Of a stretch of DNA of 64,000 nt, positions 35,779 to 44,949 are shown piece after piece. Under the pieces are notes generated by a model. That model was not told the DNA's origin and ran no database searches. It worked only from the letters and a program-made list of their open reading frames with translations. Source of the DNA: Caballeronia sp. TF1N1. Lineage in GTDB: Bacteria; Pseudomonadota; Gammaproteobacteria; Burkholderiales; Burkholderiaceae. The stretch covers positions 620,001 through 684,000 of the forward strand of contig NZ_CP084626.1 in assembly GCF_022878925.1 (NCBI RefSeq), given 5' to 3'. Every line of letters begins with the position of its first letter. Position 1 is the first letter of the stretch. Made by a program: the position numbers and the translations under genes.

Positions 35779-37314
35779 ATGGACTTTAGCATAAAAGCCT
35801 GTGATTGGAGCAAAGGCGAGGCAAATGGTTTCCTCACCGGGAAGTCAGATGTAATCGTGCTCGGCATCTTCGAAGCACAGACGTTGACAGGCGCCGCACG
35901 CGACATGGATGTCGCCACCAAAGGGCTCGTTTCGCGCGTCGTGAAGGCCGGCGACATGAACGGCCGCGCAGGCACCACGCTCCTCATTCCCGAAGTCACC
36001 GGCATTGGCGCATCGCGCATCTTGCTCGTCGGACTCGGCAAGCAGGACGCCTTCAATCAGAAAGCATATGGCGAGGCAGTACGTGCCGCGTGGCGCGTGA
36101 TCCTCGGCGCCAAGATCGTCCAGGCTACTTTTACGCTTGCGCAGTTGCCCATTCAGGAACGCAGCGGCGACTGGGGGGTGCGCGCCGCCATCCTCGCATT
36201 GCGCGAACTGACCTACAAGTTCACGCAGATGAAGAGCAAGCCCGACAACAGCGCGCGCTCGCTCAAGAAGATCGTCTTCAGTGTCGATCCCGCCGATGAA
36301 AAAGCCGCGAAGGCCGCAGCCAGGCAAGGCGTGGCGATCGCCAACGGCATGGACCTCACGCGCGATCTCGGCAACCTGCCACCGAATGTCTGCACGCCGA
36401 CTTATCTCGGCCAGACCGCGAAGAAGCTCGGCCGCGACTGGAAGCTGAAAGTCGAAGTGCTCGGCCAGAAGCAGATCGAAGCGCTCAACATGGGCTCGTT
36501 CCTGTCGGTGGCGAAGGGTTCGGTGGAACCGCCGCAATTCATCGTCATCCATTATCAGGGCGCAGGCGGGACCGAGTCTGGCAAGGCGAAGGGCAAGAAC
36601 GCGCCGGTCGTGCTGGTCGGCAAGGGCATCACGTTCGATACGGGCGGCATTTCCATCAAGCCCGGCGATTCCATGGACGAGATGAAGTACGACATGTGCG
36701 GCGCGGGCTCGGTATTCGGCACGCTGCGCGCGGTCGCCGAGATGGGGCTCAAGCTGAACGTCGTCGGTGTCATCCCGACTTGCGAGAATATGCCCGCGGG
36801 CAACGCGCTCAAGCCGGGCGATATCGTCACCGCGATGAACGGCACGACCATCGAAGTGCTCAACACCGACGCCGAAGGCCGTCTCATTCTGTGCGACGCG
36901 CTGACCTACGCGGAGCGCTTCAAGCCCGCCGCCGTCGTCGACATCGCGACACTTACCGGCGCTTGCGTCATCGCGCTCGGCCATCACAACACGGGCCTGT
37001 TCTCGAAGGACGACGCGCTCGCCGGCGAATTGCTCGATGCCTCGCGCGAAGCCGTCGATCCGGCGTGGCGTCTGCCGCTCGACGACGAGTATCAGGATCA
37101 GCTCAAGTCGAATTTCGCGGATGTCGCGAATATCGGCGGGCGTCCGGGCGGCAGCATCACGGCGGCATGCTTCCTGTCGCGTTTCGCGCAGAGCTATCCG
37201 TGGGCGCATCTGGATATCGCCGGGACCGCGTGGAAGAGCGGCGCGGCGAAGGGCGCCACGGGCCGTCCCGTGCCGCTGCTCTCGCAGTTCCTGATCGATC
37301 GCGCGGGCCAGTGA
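35779..37314 (+). CDS. pepA: Leucyl aminopeptidase PepA (M17)
   Basis: A 511-residue cytosolic metallo-aminopeptidase removing N-terminal leucine and other residues; in some bacteria it also binds DNA. The metal and active-site motifs are [35 protein letters not shown] and the M17 signature [18 protein letters not shown]. The N-terminal macro-like domain is intact. Divergent from lptF. GAGG precedes the ATG at 35779. holC follows after 10 bases, the conserved pepA-holC order. Confidence 0.97.
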   Translation: MDFSIKACDWSKGEANGFLTGKSDVIVLGIFEAQTLTGAARDMDVATKGLVSRVVKAGDMNGRAGTTLLIPEVTGIGASRILLVGLGKQDAFNQKAYGEAVRAAWRVILGAKIVQATFTLAQLPIQERSGDWGVRAAILALRELTYKFTQMKSKPDNSARSLKKIVFSVDPADEKAAKAAARQGVAIANGMDLTRDLGNLPPNVCTPTYLGQTAKKLGRDWKLKVEVLGQKQIEALNMGSFLSVAKGSVEPPQFIVIHYQGAGGTESGKAKGKNAPVVLVGKGITFDTGGISIKPGDSMDEMKYDMCGAGSVFGTLRAVAEMGLKLNVVGVIPTCENMPAGNALKPGDIVTAMNGTTIEVLNTDAEGRLILCDALTYAERFKPAAVVDIATLTGACVIALGHHNTGLFSKDDALAGELLDASREAVDPAWRLPLDDEYQDQLKSNFADVANIGGRPGGSITAACFLSRFAQSYPWAHLDIAGTAWKSGAAKGATGRPVPLLSQFLIDRAGQ

Positions 37315-37324
37315 GCGTAAGGCC

Positions 37325-37741
37325 GTGACGCGCATCGACTTTCATACCAACGTGGGCGATTCGCTCGCCTACGCCTGCCGCCTCGCGCGCAAGGCGTATG
37401 CGAGCGGGCGCGCGCTCGTCGTCCTTGCCGAGCCGCGCCGTCTCGCCGAATTCGACGAGCAGTTGTGGACCTTTGCGCCGCTCGAATTCGTGCCGCACTG
37501 CATGGCGAAAAGCCCGCTTGCGGCCGAGACGCCGGTCGTGCTCACGTCGAATCTGGATGACGCGCCGCATCATCAGGTGCTCGTCAATCTCGGCGCGCCG
37601 GTGTCCGCGCAATTCGCGCGCTTCGAGCGGCTCGTGGAGATCGTCGGCAACGAGGACGACGAACTCGCGTCCGGGCGCGAGCGCTTCCGGTTCTATCGGG
37701 ATCGCGGTTACGCCATCGAAACGCACAAGCAAGGCGGTTGA
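37325..37741 (+). CDS. holC: DNA polymerase III chi subunit HolC
   Basis: A 138-residue chi subunit that links the clamp loader to single-strand binding protein. It shows MTRIDFHTNVGDSLAYACRL, the basic RKAYASGRALVVL patch used for SSB contact, and LWTFAPLEFVPHCMAKSPLA. A GTG start at 37325 gives the normal N-terminus. It is probably translated from the pepA message. Confidence 0.93.
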   Translation: MTRIDFHTNVGDSLAYACRLARKAYASGRALVVLAEPRRLAEFDEQLWTFAPLEFVPHCMAKSPLAAETPVVLTSNLDDAPHHQVLVNLGAPVSAQFARFERLVEIVGNEDDELASGRERFRFYRDRGYAIETHKQGG

Positions 37742-37817
37742 GCGAACATAGCGCGCCGTCGCGGGGCATTACGATTGGCGCACAACACAGGCTCATCACG
37801 CGACGGACGGAGACACC

Positions 37818-38156
37818 ATGACCAAAACACCTGAATCCTTCGATACGTCCATCCCCGTTCTCACCGATGTCGTCGTGCCCGGCAAGCCGGAATATGCGCG
37901 CGCGGCATCGGCGGAAGCGGCATTCGAATACGATGCCGCGCTGGTCGCCGAACGCCTGCGCGCGCGCGTCACGCAGTATCTGGACACCGATGCCCGCGCG
38001 CTGATCGCGGCGCGCTGCGAGGAAGTGCTGCGCGAACATACGCAGACGCTCGTCGAGGACATCACGCGCGAAGTGGCGGTGGCGCTGGATGGACGCTTGC
38101 GCGAGTGGGTCGGAGCGGCGGTGGAAGAGGAGTTGCGGCGGCAGCGGGAAGAGTGA
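37818..38156 (+). CDS. DUF2486-type small acidic protein
   Basis: A 112-residue protein with the conserved start TSIPVLTDVVVPGKPEYAR, which I recognise from a Burkholderiales family annotated DUF2486. The rest is predicted helical and Ala/Glu/Arg-rich (RLRARVTQYLDTDARALIAA, VEEELRRQREE). No signal or membrane segment. The family regularly follows holC, but no function is known to me. ATG at 37818 after GGAGACACC; a strong terminator follows. Confidence 0.82.
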   Translation: MTKTPESFDTSIPVLTDVVVPGKPEYARAASAEAAFEYDAALVAERLRARVTQYLDTDARALIAARCEEVLREHTQTLVEDITREVAVALDGRLREWVGAAVEEELRRQREE

Positions 38157-38183
38157 GCGGGACCTGCCAACGGCTCCGAACGA

Positions 38184-38220
38184 AAAAAGCCGCTACGAAG
38201 AACATTCGTAGCGGCTTTTT
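38184..38220. terminator. Bidirectional terminator between the DUF2486 gene and ilvD
   Basis: A 16-base perfect stem (38184-38199 with 38205-38220) around a five-base loop, with A and T runs at the two ends. It serves both convergent transcripts. Confidence 0.93.
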
Positions 38221-38256
38221 AACGCCGGGCGCTCGCCTTTCCTGGCTGGACCCACT

Positions 38257-39930
38257 TCAGCCCGTTACCGCCCCGCGATTGGCCGGCAACGCCAACGCCG
38301 CATACTTTGCCAGCACGCCGCGCGTATAACGCGGCGCCGGCTTCGTCCACAGCGCGCGGCGGCGCGCGATCTCCGCGTCATCCACGTTCAATTGCAGCAG
38401 CAGCTTGTGCGCGTCGATGGTGATCGAATCGCCTTCCTGCACGAGCCCGATGGTCCCGCCCGCGAACGCTTCCGGCGCGACGTGGCCCACGACCATGCCC
38501 CACGTGCCACCAGAAAACCGCCCGTCGGTGATGAGGCCGACGGTTTCGCCCAACCCCTTGCCGATGATCGCCGACGTCGGCGCGAGCATTTCCGGCATGC
38601 CGGGGCCGCCTTGCGGGCCGAGATAGCGCAGCACGACGACATCGCCGGGTTTGATCTTGTCGGCGAGAATCGCGTCCATCGCGCTTTGCTCGTCTTCGAA
38701 CACGCGCGCCGGGCCCGTGATGACCGGGTTCTTCAAGCCCGTGATCTTCGCCACCGCGCCGTCTTCCGCGAGATTGCCGCGCAGGATCGCAAGGTGGCCT
38801 TCCTTGTACAACGCCTGCTCGATCGGAAAAATCACCTTCTGATCCGCGCGCGGCTTGCTCGGCACGTCCTTCAGTTCCTCGGCGAGCGTGCGGCCCGTGA
38901 TCGTGATGCAGTCGCCGTGCAGCATGCCCGCATCGAGCAGGATCTTCATCACCTGCGGAATGCCGCCCGCCTTGTGCAAGTCGGTTGCGACATATTGGCC
39001 CGACGGCTTCAGGTCGCAGATCACCGGCACTTTTTTGCGCATGCGCTCGAAGTCGTCGATGCTCCATTCGACTTCCGCCGCATGCGCGATAGCCAGATAG
39101 TGCAGTACGGCATTGGTGGAACCGCCCGTCGCCATGATGAGCGCCACGGCGTTTTCAATCGACTTCTTGTTGATGATGTCGCGCGGCTTCAGATCTTTCT
39201 TCACGGCCTCCACGAGCACGCGCGCCGATTCGCCGGCGGAATCGACCTTCTCCTGATCCGGGTTCGCCATCGTCGAGGAATAGAGCAGCGACATGCCGAG
39301 CGCCTCGAACGAGGAGCTCATGGTGTTGGCCGTGTACATGCCGCCGCACGAACCGGTGGACGGACACGCGTTCTTCTCGACACCCTTGAAATCTTCCTCC
39401 GACATGCGCCCGGCCGTGAACTCGCCGACCGCCTCGAACGACGACACGATGGTCAGGTCCTTGCCCTTCCAGTTGCCCGGCCGAATGGTGCCGCCGTACA
39501 CATAGATGCCCGGCACGTTCATGCGCGCGAGGCCGATCATGCCGCCCGGCATATTCTTGTCGCAGCCGCCGATCACGACCACGCCGTCCATCCACTGTCC
39601 CTGCACGGCCGTTTCGATACAGTCGGCGATGACTTCGCGCGAGACGAGCGAGTACTTCATGCCTTCGGTGCCCATCGACATGCCGTCCGAAATGGTCGGC
39701 GTCCCGAAGATTTGCGGATTCGCGTCGGACTTGCGAATGGATTCGACGGCGGCATCGGCGAGACGCTGCAGACCCGCGTTGCACGGCGTGATGGTGGAGT
39801 GACCGTTGGCGATACCGATCATCGGCTTGTCGAAGTCTTCCTCCTTGTAACCGAGGGCGTAGTACATCGAGCGGTTGGGCGAACGTGCGACGCCCTGCGT
39901 GATGTGTTTCGAGCGGCGATTGAAGGGCAT
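38257..39930 (-). CDS. ilvD: Dihydroxy-acid dehydratase IlvD
   Basis: A 557-residue iron-sulfur dehydratase making the 2-keto acids of valine/isoleucine (and pantothenate) synthesis. Signature 1 is [37 protein letters not shown] holds two more cluster-binding cysteines; signature 2 is [20 protein letters not shown]. Spacing is that of the 2Fe-2S IlvD/Edd class. GGAGG precedes the ATG. A LysR-type gene starts divergently 112 bases away and may control it. The cis neighbourhood has no other ilv gene. Confidence 0.96.
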   Translation of the reverse strand: MPFNRRSKHITQGVARSPNRSMYYALGYKEEDFDKPMIGIANGHSTITPCNAGLQRLADAAVESIRKSDANPQIFGTPTISDGMSMGTEGMKYSLVSREVIADCIETAVQGQWMDGVVVIGGCDKNMPGGMIGLARMNVPGIYVYGGTIRPGNWKGKDLTIVSSFEAVGEFTAGRMSEEDFKGVEKNACPSTGSCGGMYTANTMSSSFEALGMSLLYSSTMANPDQEKVDSAGESARVLVEAVKKDLKPRDIINKKSIENAVALIMATGGSTNAVLHYLAIAHAAEVEWSIDDFERMRKKVPVICDLKPSGQYVATDLHKAGGIPQVMKILLDAGMLHGDCITITGRTLAEELKDVPSKPRADQKVIFPIEQALYKEGHLAILRGNLAEDGAVAKITGLKNPVITGPARVFEDEQSAMDAILADKIKPGDVVVLRYLGPQGGPGMPEMLAPTSAIIGKGLGETVGLITDGRFSGGTWGMVVGHVAPEAFAGGTIGLVQEGDSITIDAHKLLLQLNVDDAEIARRRALWTKPAPRYTRGVLAKYAALALPANRGAVTG

Positions 39931-40042
39931 GGCTGCCTCCTGAGGGGATCGTGGTTTTTGGTGTGGTGCAGGAAGAATGCAGTGTCGTCGATGTATCTGT
40001 CCAATATATTATTCAGGGTCTATTGAGTCGCAAAACATATCG

Positions 40043-40978
40043 ATGCCAGTCGAACTCCGCCTGCTGCGCTACTTCGTGACCGTCGCCGAGGAGATGCACT
40101 TCGGCCGCGCCGCCGCGCGCCTCGCCATGACGCAGCCGCCGCTCTCGCAGGCCATCCGTGCGCTGGAAGACGCGCTCGGCGTCGTGCTGTTCGAACGCAC
40201 GCGGCGCACGGTCGAACTGACGCCGGTTGGCCGCGATCTGTTGCCCGAGGTGCGCCGCCTGCTTGCCGCCGCCGACGCCTTGCGTCCGCTCGCGCAGTCG
40301 CTTTCGCGCGGCGAGGCGGGCGTGCTCTCGCTCGCGTTCGTCTCCACGGCGGATTACGGCCTTTTGCCAGCGTTACTGCGCGAATTCAATGCGCGTTATC
40401 CAGGCGTGCGTCTGCAACTCACGGAAGCCACCAGCGACGTTCAGATAGACGAACTCGTGGCCGGCCGTATCGATGCCGGTCTCGTGATTCCGCCGCTGCC
40501 GCCGCGTCACGCCATGACGCTTTCGTATCTGCCGATTGCGCGCGAGCCGCTCGTCATCGCCATGTCGACGGATGCCGCGCAGGAACTCGGGCAGGGCGCC
40601 GCCGAATGGACCGAGACGCCCGTCGATCTGCACGACTTGGCCAGCGCGCCGCTCGTCGTCTTTCCAAGGCGTCTCGCGCCGGGTTTGTATGACATCATTA
40701 TGGGCTGCTACGGCGCGGCAGGTTTGACGCCGCGCATCGGACAAGAGGCGATACAGATGCAGACCATCGTGAGCCTCGTGTCCGCCGGCATGGGCGTCGC
40801 GCTCGTGCCGCAGTCGGTGCGGCATCTGCGGCGCACGGGCGTGGTGTATCGCCCGTTGCGGGAACCGGGGCCCGTGGTCGAAACCGGGCTCGTGTGGCGC
40901 GCGGCCGAAGTGAGTCCGGTGTTGAGCCGGCTCATCGAGATCGTGCGCGCGCAGGCTGCTGCCGTCGTTGCCGTATGA
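40043..40978 (+). CDS. LysR-type transcriptional regulator divergent from ilvD
   Basis: A 311-residue LTTR. The helix-turn-helix is [20 protein letters not shown] then [20 protein letters not shown], and the ligand domain begins [20 protein letters not shown]. The N-terminal [20 protein letters not shown] is close to the BenM/CatM/CbbR-like subgroup, but the inducer is not evident. Divergence from ilvD over a short AT-rich gap (39931-40042, with the symmetric AATATATT) makes ilvD the first candidate target. The start at 40043 excludes an unlikely 22-residue extension. Confidence 0.9.
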   Translation: MPVELRLLRYFVTVAEEMHFGRAAARLAMTQPPLSQAIRALEDALGVVLFERTRRTVELTPVGRDLLPEVRRLLAAADALRPLAQSLSRGEAGVLSLAFVSTADYGLLPALLREFNARYPGVRLQLTEATSDVQIDELVAGRIDAGLVIPPLPPRHAMTLSYLPIAREPLVIAMSTDAAQELGQGAAEWTETPVDLHDLASAPLVVFPRRLAPGLYDIIMGCYGAAGLTPRIGQEAIQMQTIVSLVSAGMGVALVPQSVRHLRRTGVVYRPLREPGPVVETGLVWRAAEVSPVLSRLIEIVRAQAAAVVAV

Positions 40979-41015
40979 TTCGCCTTTGAAGTTCGCCTGG
41001 CTCTTCCATTACACG

Positions 41016-41912
41016 ATGCTCATACATCCCAATTTCGATCCCGTCGCGATCCATCTCGGACCGCTCGCCGTGCGCTGGTACGGCCTCATGTATCTCGTTG
41101 CGTTCATTTCGGCCATTGCCATCGGCAGATTGCGTCTGCGCTTGCCGCATGTCGCCGCGCAAGGCTGGACCGTCAAGGACATCGACGACATGCTGTTTTA
41201 CGGCGTACTCGGAACGATTCTCGGCGGCCGCATTGGCTATGTGGTGTTCTACAAGGCGAGTTATTACTTCGCGCATCCGCTCGATATCTTCAAGGTGTGG
41301 GAAGGCGGCATGTCGTTTCACGGCGGCTTTCTCGGCGTGACGCTCGCGATGGTCTTGTTCGCGTTTCAGCGCAAGCGCACGTGGCTGCAGGTGACGGATT
41401 TTGTCGCGCCGATGGTGCCGCTCGGACTGGCGGCGGGGCGTCTCGGCAACTTCATCAACGGTGAGTTATGGGGCCGCGTGACCGACCCGGCCGCGCCCTG
41501 GGCCATGCTCTTCCAAAACTCCACCAACGACGACGCCATCTGGCTCGCGAAGCATCCGCAGTTCGATGCGCAATACAATCTCTCGGAGATTTTCTCGCGC
41601 TATCACATGCTGCCGCGCCATCCGTCGCAGTTGTATGAAATCGCGCTGGAAGGGCTCGTGCTGTTTGCGGTGATCTACCTCTTCGCGCGCAAACCGCGGC
41701 CGGTGGGCGCAGTGTCGGCGTTGTTTCTGATCGGTTATGGACTCGCGCGCTTCACGGTGGAATTCGCGCGCGAGCCGGATGATTATCTCGGACTCCTCGC
41801 GCTCGGCTTTTCGATGGGCCAATGGCTCTCGCTGCCAATGATCGTCGCGGGCATCGTCATGATGGTGTGGGCGTACAAACGTCAGAAACGCGTGTCCGGC
41901 AACGCGGCGTAA
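41016..41912 (+). CDS. lgt: Prolipoprotein diacylglyceryl transferase Lgt
   Basis: A 298-residue inner-membrane enzyme that adds diacylglycerol to lipobox cysteines. It has seven hydrophobic segments and the Lgt signature [20 protein letters not shown], plus [16 protein letters not shown]. The N-terminal [10 protein letters not shown] is also conserved. The ATG at 41016 ([20 protein letters not shown]) matches the family start. The window itself encodes likely substrates (the binding protein at 8440 and the lipoprotein at 56450). It begins 37 bases after the LysR gene. Confidence 0.97.
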   Translation: MLIHPNFDPVAIHLGPLAVRWYGLMYLVAFISAIAIGRLRLRLPHVAAQGWTVKDIDDMLFYGVLGTILGGRIGYVVFYKASYYFAHPLDIFKVWEGGMSFHGGFLGVTLAMVLFAFQRKRTWLQVTDFVAPMVPLGLAAGRLGNFINGELWGRVTDPAAPWAMLFQNSTNDDAIWLAKHPQFDAQYNLSEIFSRYHMLPRHPSQLYEIALEGLVLFAVIYLFARKPRPVGAVSALFLIGYGLARFTVEFAREPDDYLGLLALGFSMGQWLSLPMIVAGIVMMVWAYKRQKRVSGNAA

Positions 41913-41939
41913 ATCACGCCGCGTTCTCCGGCACAGCAG

Positions 41940-42671
41940 TTATCGCCCCATTTGCACCGAACCCGACACGTCGACGGTCACCGTCGTCGTGCCGGCTTCG
42001 AGCGCCATCGGCGCGCCGACCTTCGCGTCCGCGCCAAGCGAGCGGGCCTGCATCATCATCACCGGGCGCGGACCCGCGCCGCTGTGGCCCACGTTCACTT
42101 CGCGGATCGTGAAGTTGGCGTAACCGAACGCCTGACTCGCGGCCTGCGCTTCCTTGCGGAACGACTCGATGGCCTGAGTCGAGAGCTTCTGCTCGGCGGC
42201 GCGCTGCGCTTCGGGCGACAGCGAGAACGCGACGCTGCCGACTTGCATGGCGTTACTCATCTTGCCCGCGAGCTTGGACGCCGCCGCGAAGTCGTGCGAT
42301 TCCAGCACGACCTCCGTGCGGCCGCGCCACGCGGAGATCTTGCCGTCGCGATCCGTGCTCGGATAAACCGTGAACGAGCCGCTTTTCGCGGTCACGTTGT
42401 CGACGCCTTTTGCTTCGCGCAATGCGGCTTCGGCGCGCTGATTGAGCGTGGTGGTGAGCGACGATGGATCGGCCGCTTCCTGCTCGTAGAACAGCGTGAT
42501 GTTGACGACATCTTGCGGCACTTGCGCGCTGGCTTGCGCGGATAGCGAAAGCACGCCGGATGGCTGCGGATTGGTAATTACCGTCTGAGCGGCGGCCGAA
42601 AGCGGAAGCGTGAGCGCGGCGCTCGACATCGCGACGAAGGCGAGGGCGGCGGCGGTTTTCTTGTCGATCAT
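41940..42671 (-). CDS. SIMPL-domain (DUF541) periplasmic protein
   Basis: A 243-residue exported protein. The signal peptide covers about residues 1-28 (ALAFVAMSSAALTLPLSAAA) and the mature part is one SIMPL/DUF541 domain, starting with GVLSLSAQASAQVPQDVVNI and containing LNQRAEAALREAKGVDNVTA, typical of the E. coli YggE/Bp26 group. YggE has been linked to oxidative stress tolerance; the molecular activity is unknown. Convergent with lgt. Confidence 0.9.
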   Translation of the reverse strand: MIDKKTAAALAFVAMSSAALTLPLSAAAQTVITNPQPSGVLSLSAQASAQVPQDVVNITLFYEQEAADPSSLTTTLNQRAEAALREAKGVDNVTAKSGSFTVYPSTDRDGKISAWRGRTEVVLESHDFAAASKLAGKMSNAMQVGSVAFSLSPEAQRAAEQKLSTQAIESFRKEAQAASQAFGYANFTIREVNVGHSGAGPRPVMMMQARSLGADAKVGAPMALEAGTTTVTVDVSGSVQMGR

Positions 42672-42764
42672 CTAAGGACTCCGAGTGCAAGAGCATCGCG
42701 TGATTCGCGACCGCACTTAGGCGCTTCGTTCGTTCCCTTAGTTCCCTTGAACGATTCGCGCGCC

Positions 42765-43223
42765 CTAGACCAGACGCTCGGTTATGAAGCGCCACTGCGC
42801 CTCGGTCACGGGCGTGATCGACAGCCGATTACCGCGCGCGAGCACTTGCATGTCGGCGAGTTCCGCGTGTTCGCGCAATGTCGCGAGCGGAATCAACAGC
42901 GTCTTCTTGACGAAGCGCACATCGACGAGCATCCAGCGCGGCGTCTCCTGCGTGGACTTGGCGTCGAAGTACGGGCTTTTGGCGTCGAACTGAGTGGGAT
43001 CGGGATAGGCCGTAGAACAGACTTTGGCGATGCCCGCAATGCCCGGCTCCGGGCAACTCGAATGATAGAAGAGCACGCCGTCGCCGACTTGCATCTGGTC
43101 GCGCATGAAGTTGCGCGCCTGATAGTTGCGCACGCCCGTCCACGGGAGGGTTTTCTTCGGCGCGTGCGCGAGATGATCGATGCTCGCTTCGTCCGGTTCG
43201 GACTTCATCAGCCAGTAGCGCAT
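42765..43223 (-). CDS. EVE domain protein
   Basis: A 152-residue single-domain protein with MRYWLMKSEPDEASIDHLAH, WTGVRNYQARNFMRDQMQVG and GVLFYHSSCPEPGIAGIAKV, the hallmark of EVE (PUA-like) proteins. The family binds modified bases in RNA or DNA. Free-standing EVE proteins of this type are widespread and mostly uncharacterised. It lies downstream of 6S RNA and zapA on the same strand. Confidence 0.93.
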   Translation of the reverse strand: MRYWLMKSEPDEASIDHLAHAPKKTLPWTGVRNYQARNFMRDQMQVGDGVLFYHSSCPEPGIAGIAKVCSTAYPDPTQFDAKSPYFDAKSTQETPRWMLVDVRFVKKTLLIPLATLREHAELADMQVLARGNRLSITPVTEAQWRFITERLV

Positions 43224-43260
43224 GATGGATTCGGCAACGGGGTTTTAAAACGGGCTCGAC

Positions 43261-43293
43261 AAAAGCAAACGGCATCGGTATGAACCGATGCCG
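43261..43293 (-). terminator. Terminator of 6S RNA
   Basis: On the minus strand a 10-bp perfect stem (43270-43279 with 43284-43293), loop TCAT, followed by GTTTGCTTTTG. It starts right after the 6S closing stem. Confidence 0.75.
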
Positions 43294-43498
43294 CTGGAGT
43301 AGGGTCCCCACCTCGGCCGCTAGGCCGGCATCCTGAACCTGGGTTCAAGATTGGTCGCAGTAAGCAACACTTCGGGTACATCAGACAGAGTGACGCGCGC
43401 GCCCGTGCTGCAAGTTTCCACAACCGTGCCAATGTAGCATTGGTTCAAGGAATATATGACCTTGGCGAACCAGGCAGGGAGTAGTCACTCTACACCAA
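43294..43498 (-). ncRNA. ssrS: 6S RNA
   Basis: On the minus strand the segment GCTTACTGCGAC, then CTTGAACCCAGGTTCAGG, matches in order the conserved 3' half of E. coli 6S RNA (CTTAAAACTGCGAC ... CTTGAACC...GGTTCA-GG). The 5' end TGGTGTAGAGT can pair with the 3' end ACCCTACTCCA at 9 of 11 positions, giving the long closing stem of this RNA, total length about 205 bases. Position between zapA and a downstream gene is the classical ssrS place. It sequesters sigma-70 RNA polymerase in stationary phase. Exact ends are estimated from the stem. Confidence 0.8.
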
Positions 43499-43605
43499 TC
43501 GAATGTCTAATGCAGCCTCTCGACACCAATTGCGCAGTTTCTTTTTTCGATTGACATCGCGCGACCGATTAGCGTTCGCCAAGGAGCGGCGTGGCGGCAC
43601 TTCGG

Positions 43606-43920
43606 TCACTGCACTTCATACTGCGCGATGACAGCACCAAGCTGTTCGTTCATGGAGTGCATCGTGCGGCGAATTTCCTCGGCGGGGAAGGCCTCGCCAT
43701 GACGCACGCTTTCTTGCAGCCTCAGCAATTCGGAAGCGAGTGAAAGCGCGGCCATCACCGCGATGCGGTCTTGCCCGCGCACGTTGCTTGCATTGCGCAC
43801 CTTGTTCATCTCGGCGTCGACCCGTGCCACCGCTTCCCGCAGCGCGCCTTCGGTTTCCGGCGAACAGGCGAGGCGATATTGCTGGCCGAGAATGGATACT
43901 TCGATCTGCGTGGTCGTCAT
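43606..43920 (-). CDS. zapA: Cell division protein ZapA
   Basis: A 104-residue ZapA: MTTTQIEVSILGQQYRLACS at the start, then a long C-terminal coiled coil with VRGQDRIAVMAALSLASELL. It bundles FtsZ filaments at the division ring. Its start overlaps the stop of the coiled-coil gene upstream (ATGA), and 6S RNA lies downstream, as in E. coli. Confidence 0.95.
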   Translation of the reverse strand: MTTTQIEVSILGQQYRLACSPETEGALREAVARVDAEMNKVRNASNVRGQDRIAVMAALSLASELLRLQESVRHGEAFPAEEIRRTMHSMNEQLGAVIAQYEVQ

Positions 43921-44303
43921 GCCTTCTCTCCGTGATGATGCTCGCTGTGCTCTCCCGCGTGCGCATGCTCGTGCGCGGCTTGCACATCGTGAGAACGGGC
44001 ATCGAGGAGATCGAGCTGATTTTCCGTCTCGGCATGATTCGCGGACTTGCCGCGCGGCAACTTTTCGAGAATCGCGTTCAGGCGGACCTGCGCGTCGTCG
44101 ATCTTGGCCGAGAGGGAATCGCGTTCGGCTTGGAGCGTGTCGCGCTCTTCGCGCATTTGCACGAGCTCTGCCTGCACGTTCGCGTAGTCGCTACGCAGTT
44201 GTTCGATTTGTGCTTCAAGCGCGAGACGCGCCTGATTGTGCCGCTCGCTGATCTGGATCAGCCGGCCGATATTTCCTGACAGTGATTCGAGTTCGTTGAG
44301 CAT
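43917..44303 (-). CDS. Coiled-coil protein upstream of zapA, ZapB/TIGR02449-like
   Basis: A 128-residue protein whose first about 90 residues form one continuous coiled coil (IGRLIQISERHNQARLALEA, ELVQMREERDTLQAERDSLS), followed by a histidine-rich tail (AAHEHAHAGEHSEHHHGE). Similar small genes regularly precede zapA in beta- and gammaproteobacteria and are likened to ZapB. Overlap with zapA supports a joint role at the division ring. The His-rich end could bind metal; this is inference. Confidence 0.8.
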   Translation of the reverse strand: MLNELESLSGNIGRLIQISERHNQARLALEAQIEQLRSDYANVQAELVQMREERDTLQAERDSLSAKIDDAQVRLNAILEKLPRGKSANHAETENQLDLLDARSHDVQAAHEHAHAGEHSEHHHGEKA

Positions 44304-44539
44304 GTGCTGCGTCCTCTAAAGACCTCGCATTCTAGCGCGGTTCAACGGAGCTTCCGATAATTGTCTCGTTTCGAGACGTAACAGCACGCGATCATGCGTG
44401 CATCGCGATGCATTCGTGTGTGGAAAGCGCGGGCGCTGCCGATGTGTTGCGACGGCGGGTTCTAGTTGGTTCGTCGTGAGCCGTGTGTCTTGCGATGATC
44501 GGCCAGGGTCGTTTCTTGACGGTCCTGAATCGCGCTCCT
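44304..44539. other. Divergent intergenic region between the zapA operon and the B12 riboswitch
   Basis: About 235 bases with no recognisable gene. It must hold the promoters of the minus-strand zapA pair and of btuB. I could not assign -35/-10 elements with confidence. Confidence 0.5.
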
Positions 44540-44850
44540 ACACTTGCCGCACTTTTGGTGCTCGCGTCCGCATTTCTTTTGCGGGCGCAGTCAAACGGGA
44601 AACAGGAAGCGGCGCCGCCAAGGCCACGCCAACCTGTGCTGCCCCCGCAACGGTAAGCGACCGCAACGCAAGTTGCAAGTCGTCCCTTGCGCGTTTTTCG
44701 CCGCGCCGTCGTGTGAGTTTGCTTGCGAGTCTGTCTGATTCGCAAGAATCCGCCGCTCGACGCAGGCAAGGCGAAGAACGTGTCGATGCCACTGCGCTTC
44801 ATGCGTGGGAAGGCGGGACGGTGTGTCGCCAGCCCGGATACCGGCCAACT
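44540..44850 (+). promoter_or_regulatory. Cobalamin (adenosylcobalamin) riboswitch upstream of btuB
   Basis: The conserved core is legible in order: AAACGGGAA near 44593, CTGCCCCCGCAACGGTAAGCG from about 44638, GATGCCACTG (44785-44794), GTGGGAAGGCG (44805-44815), and the B12 box AGCCCGGATACCGGCC (44831-44846). Spacing and order match the class I cobalamin riboswitch, with a long peripheral arm between the two halves. Binding of the coenzyme would shut off the btuBCD-cobTSC transcript, either by hiding the btuB start or by early termination. I see no T-run terminator after it, so translational control is more likely. Confidence 0.93.
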
Positions 44851-44949
44851 GTTCAGCGCGTTCGTCTGTTCGCATTCGAGCGCGCTCGTCGCGCATTGGC
44901 CTTGCGGGGAGCGAGGTCGCGCCAGCCTACGCATGGGAACATTTCACGC

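Noticed and set aside
39931..40042. An ilvD promoter TTGGAC-17-TGCATT on the minus strand
   Set aside because: The -10 element matches the consensus at only three of six positions, too weak to list as a feature.
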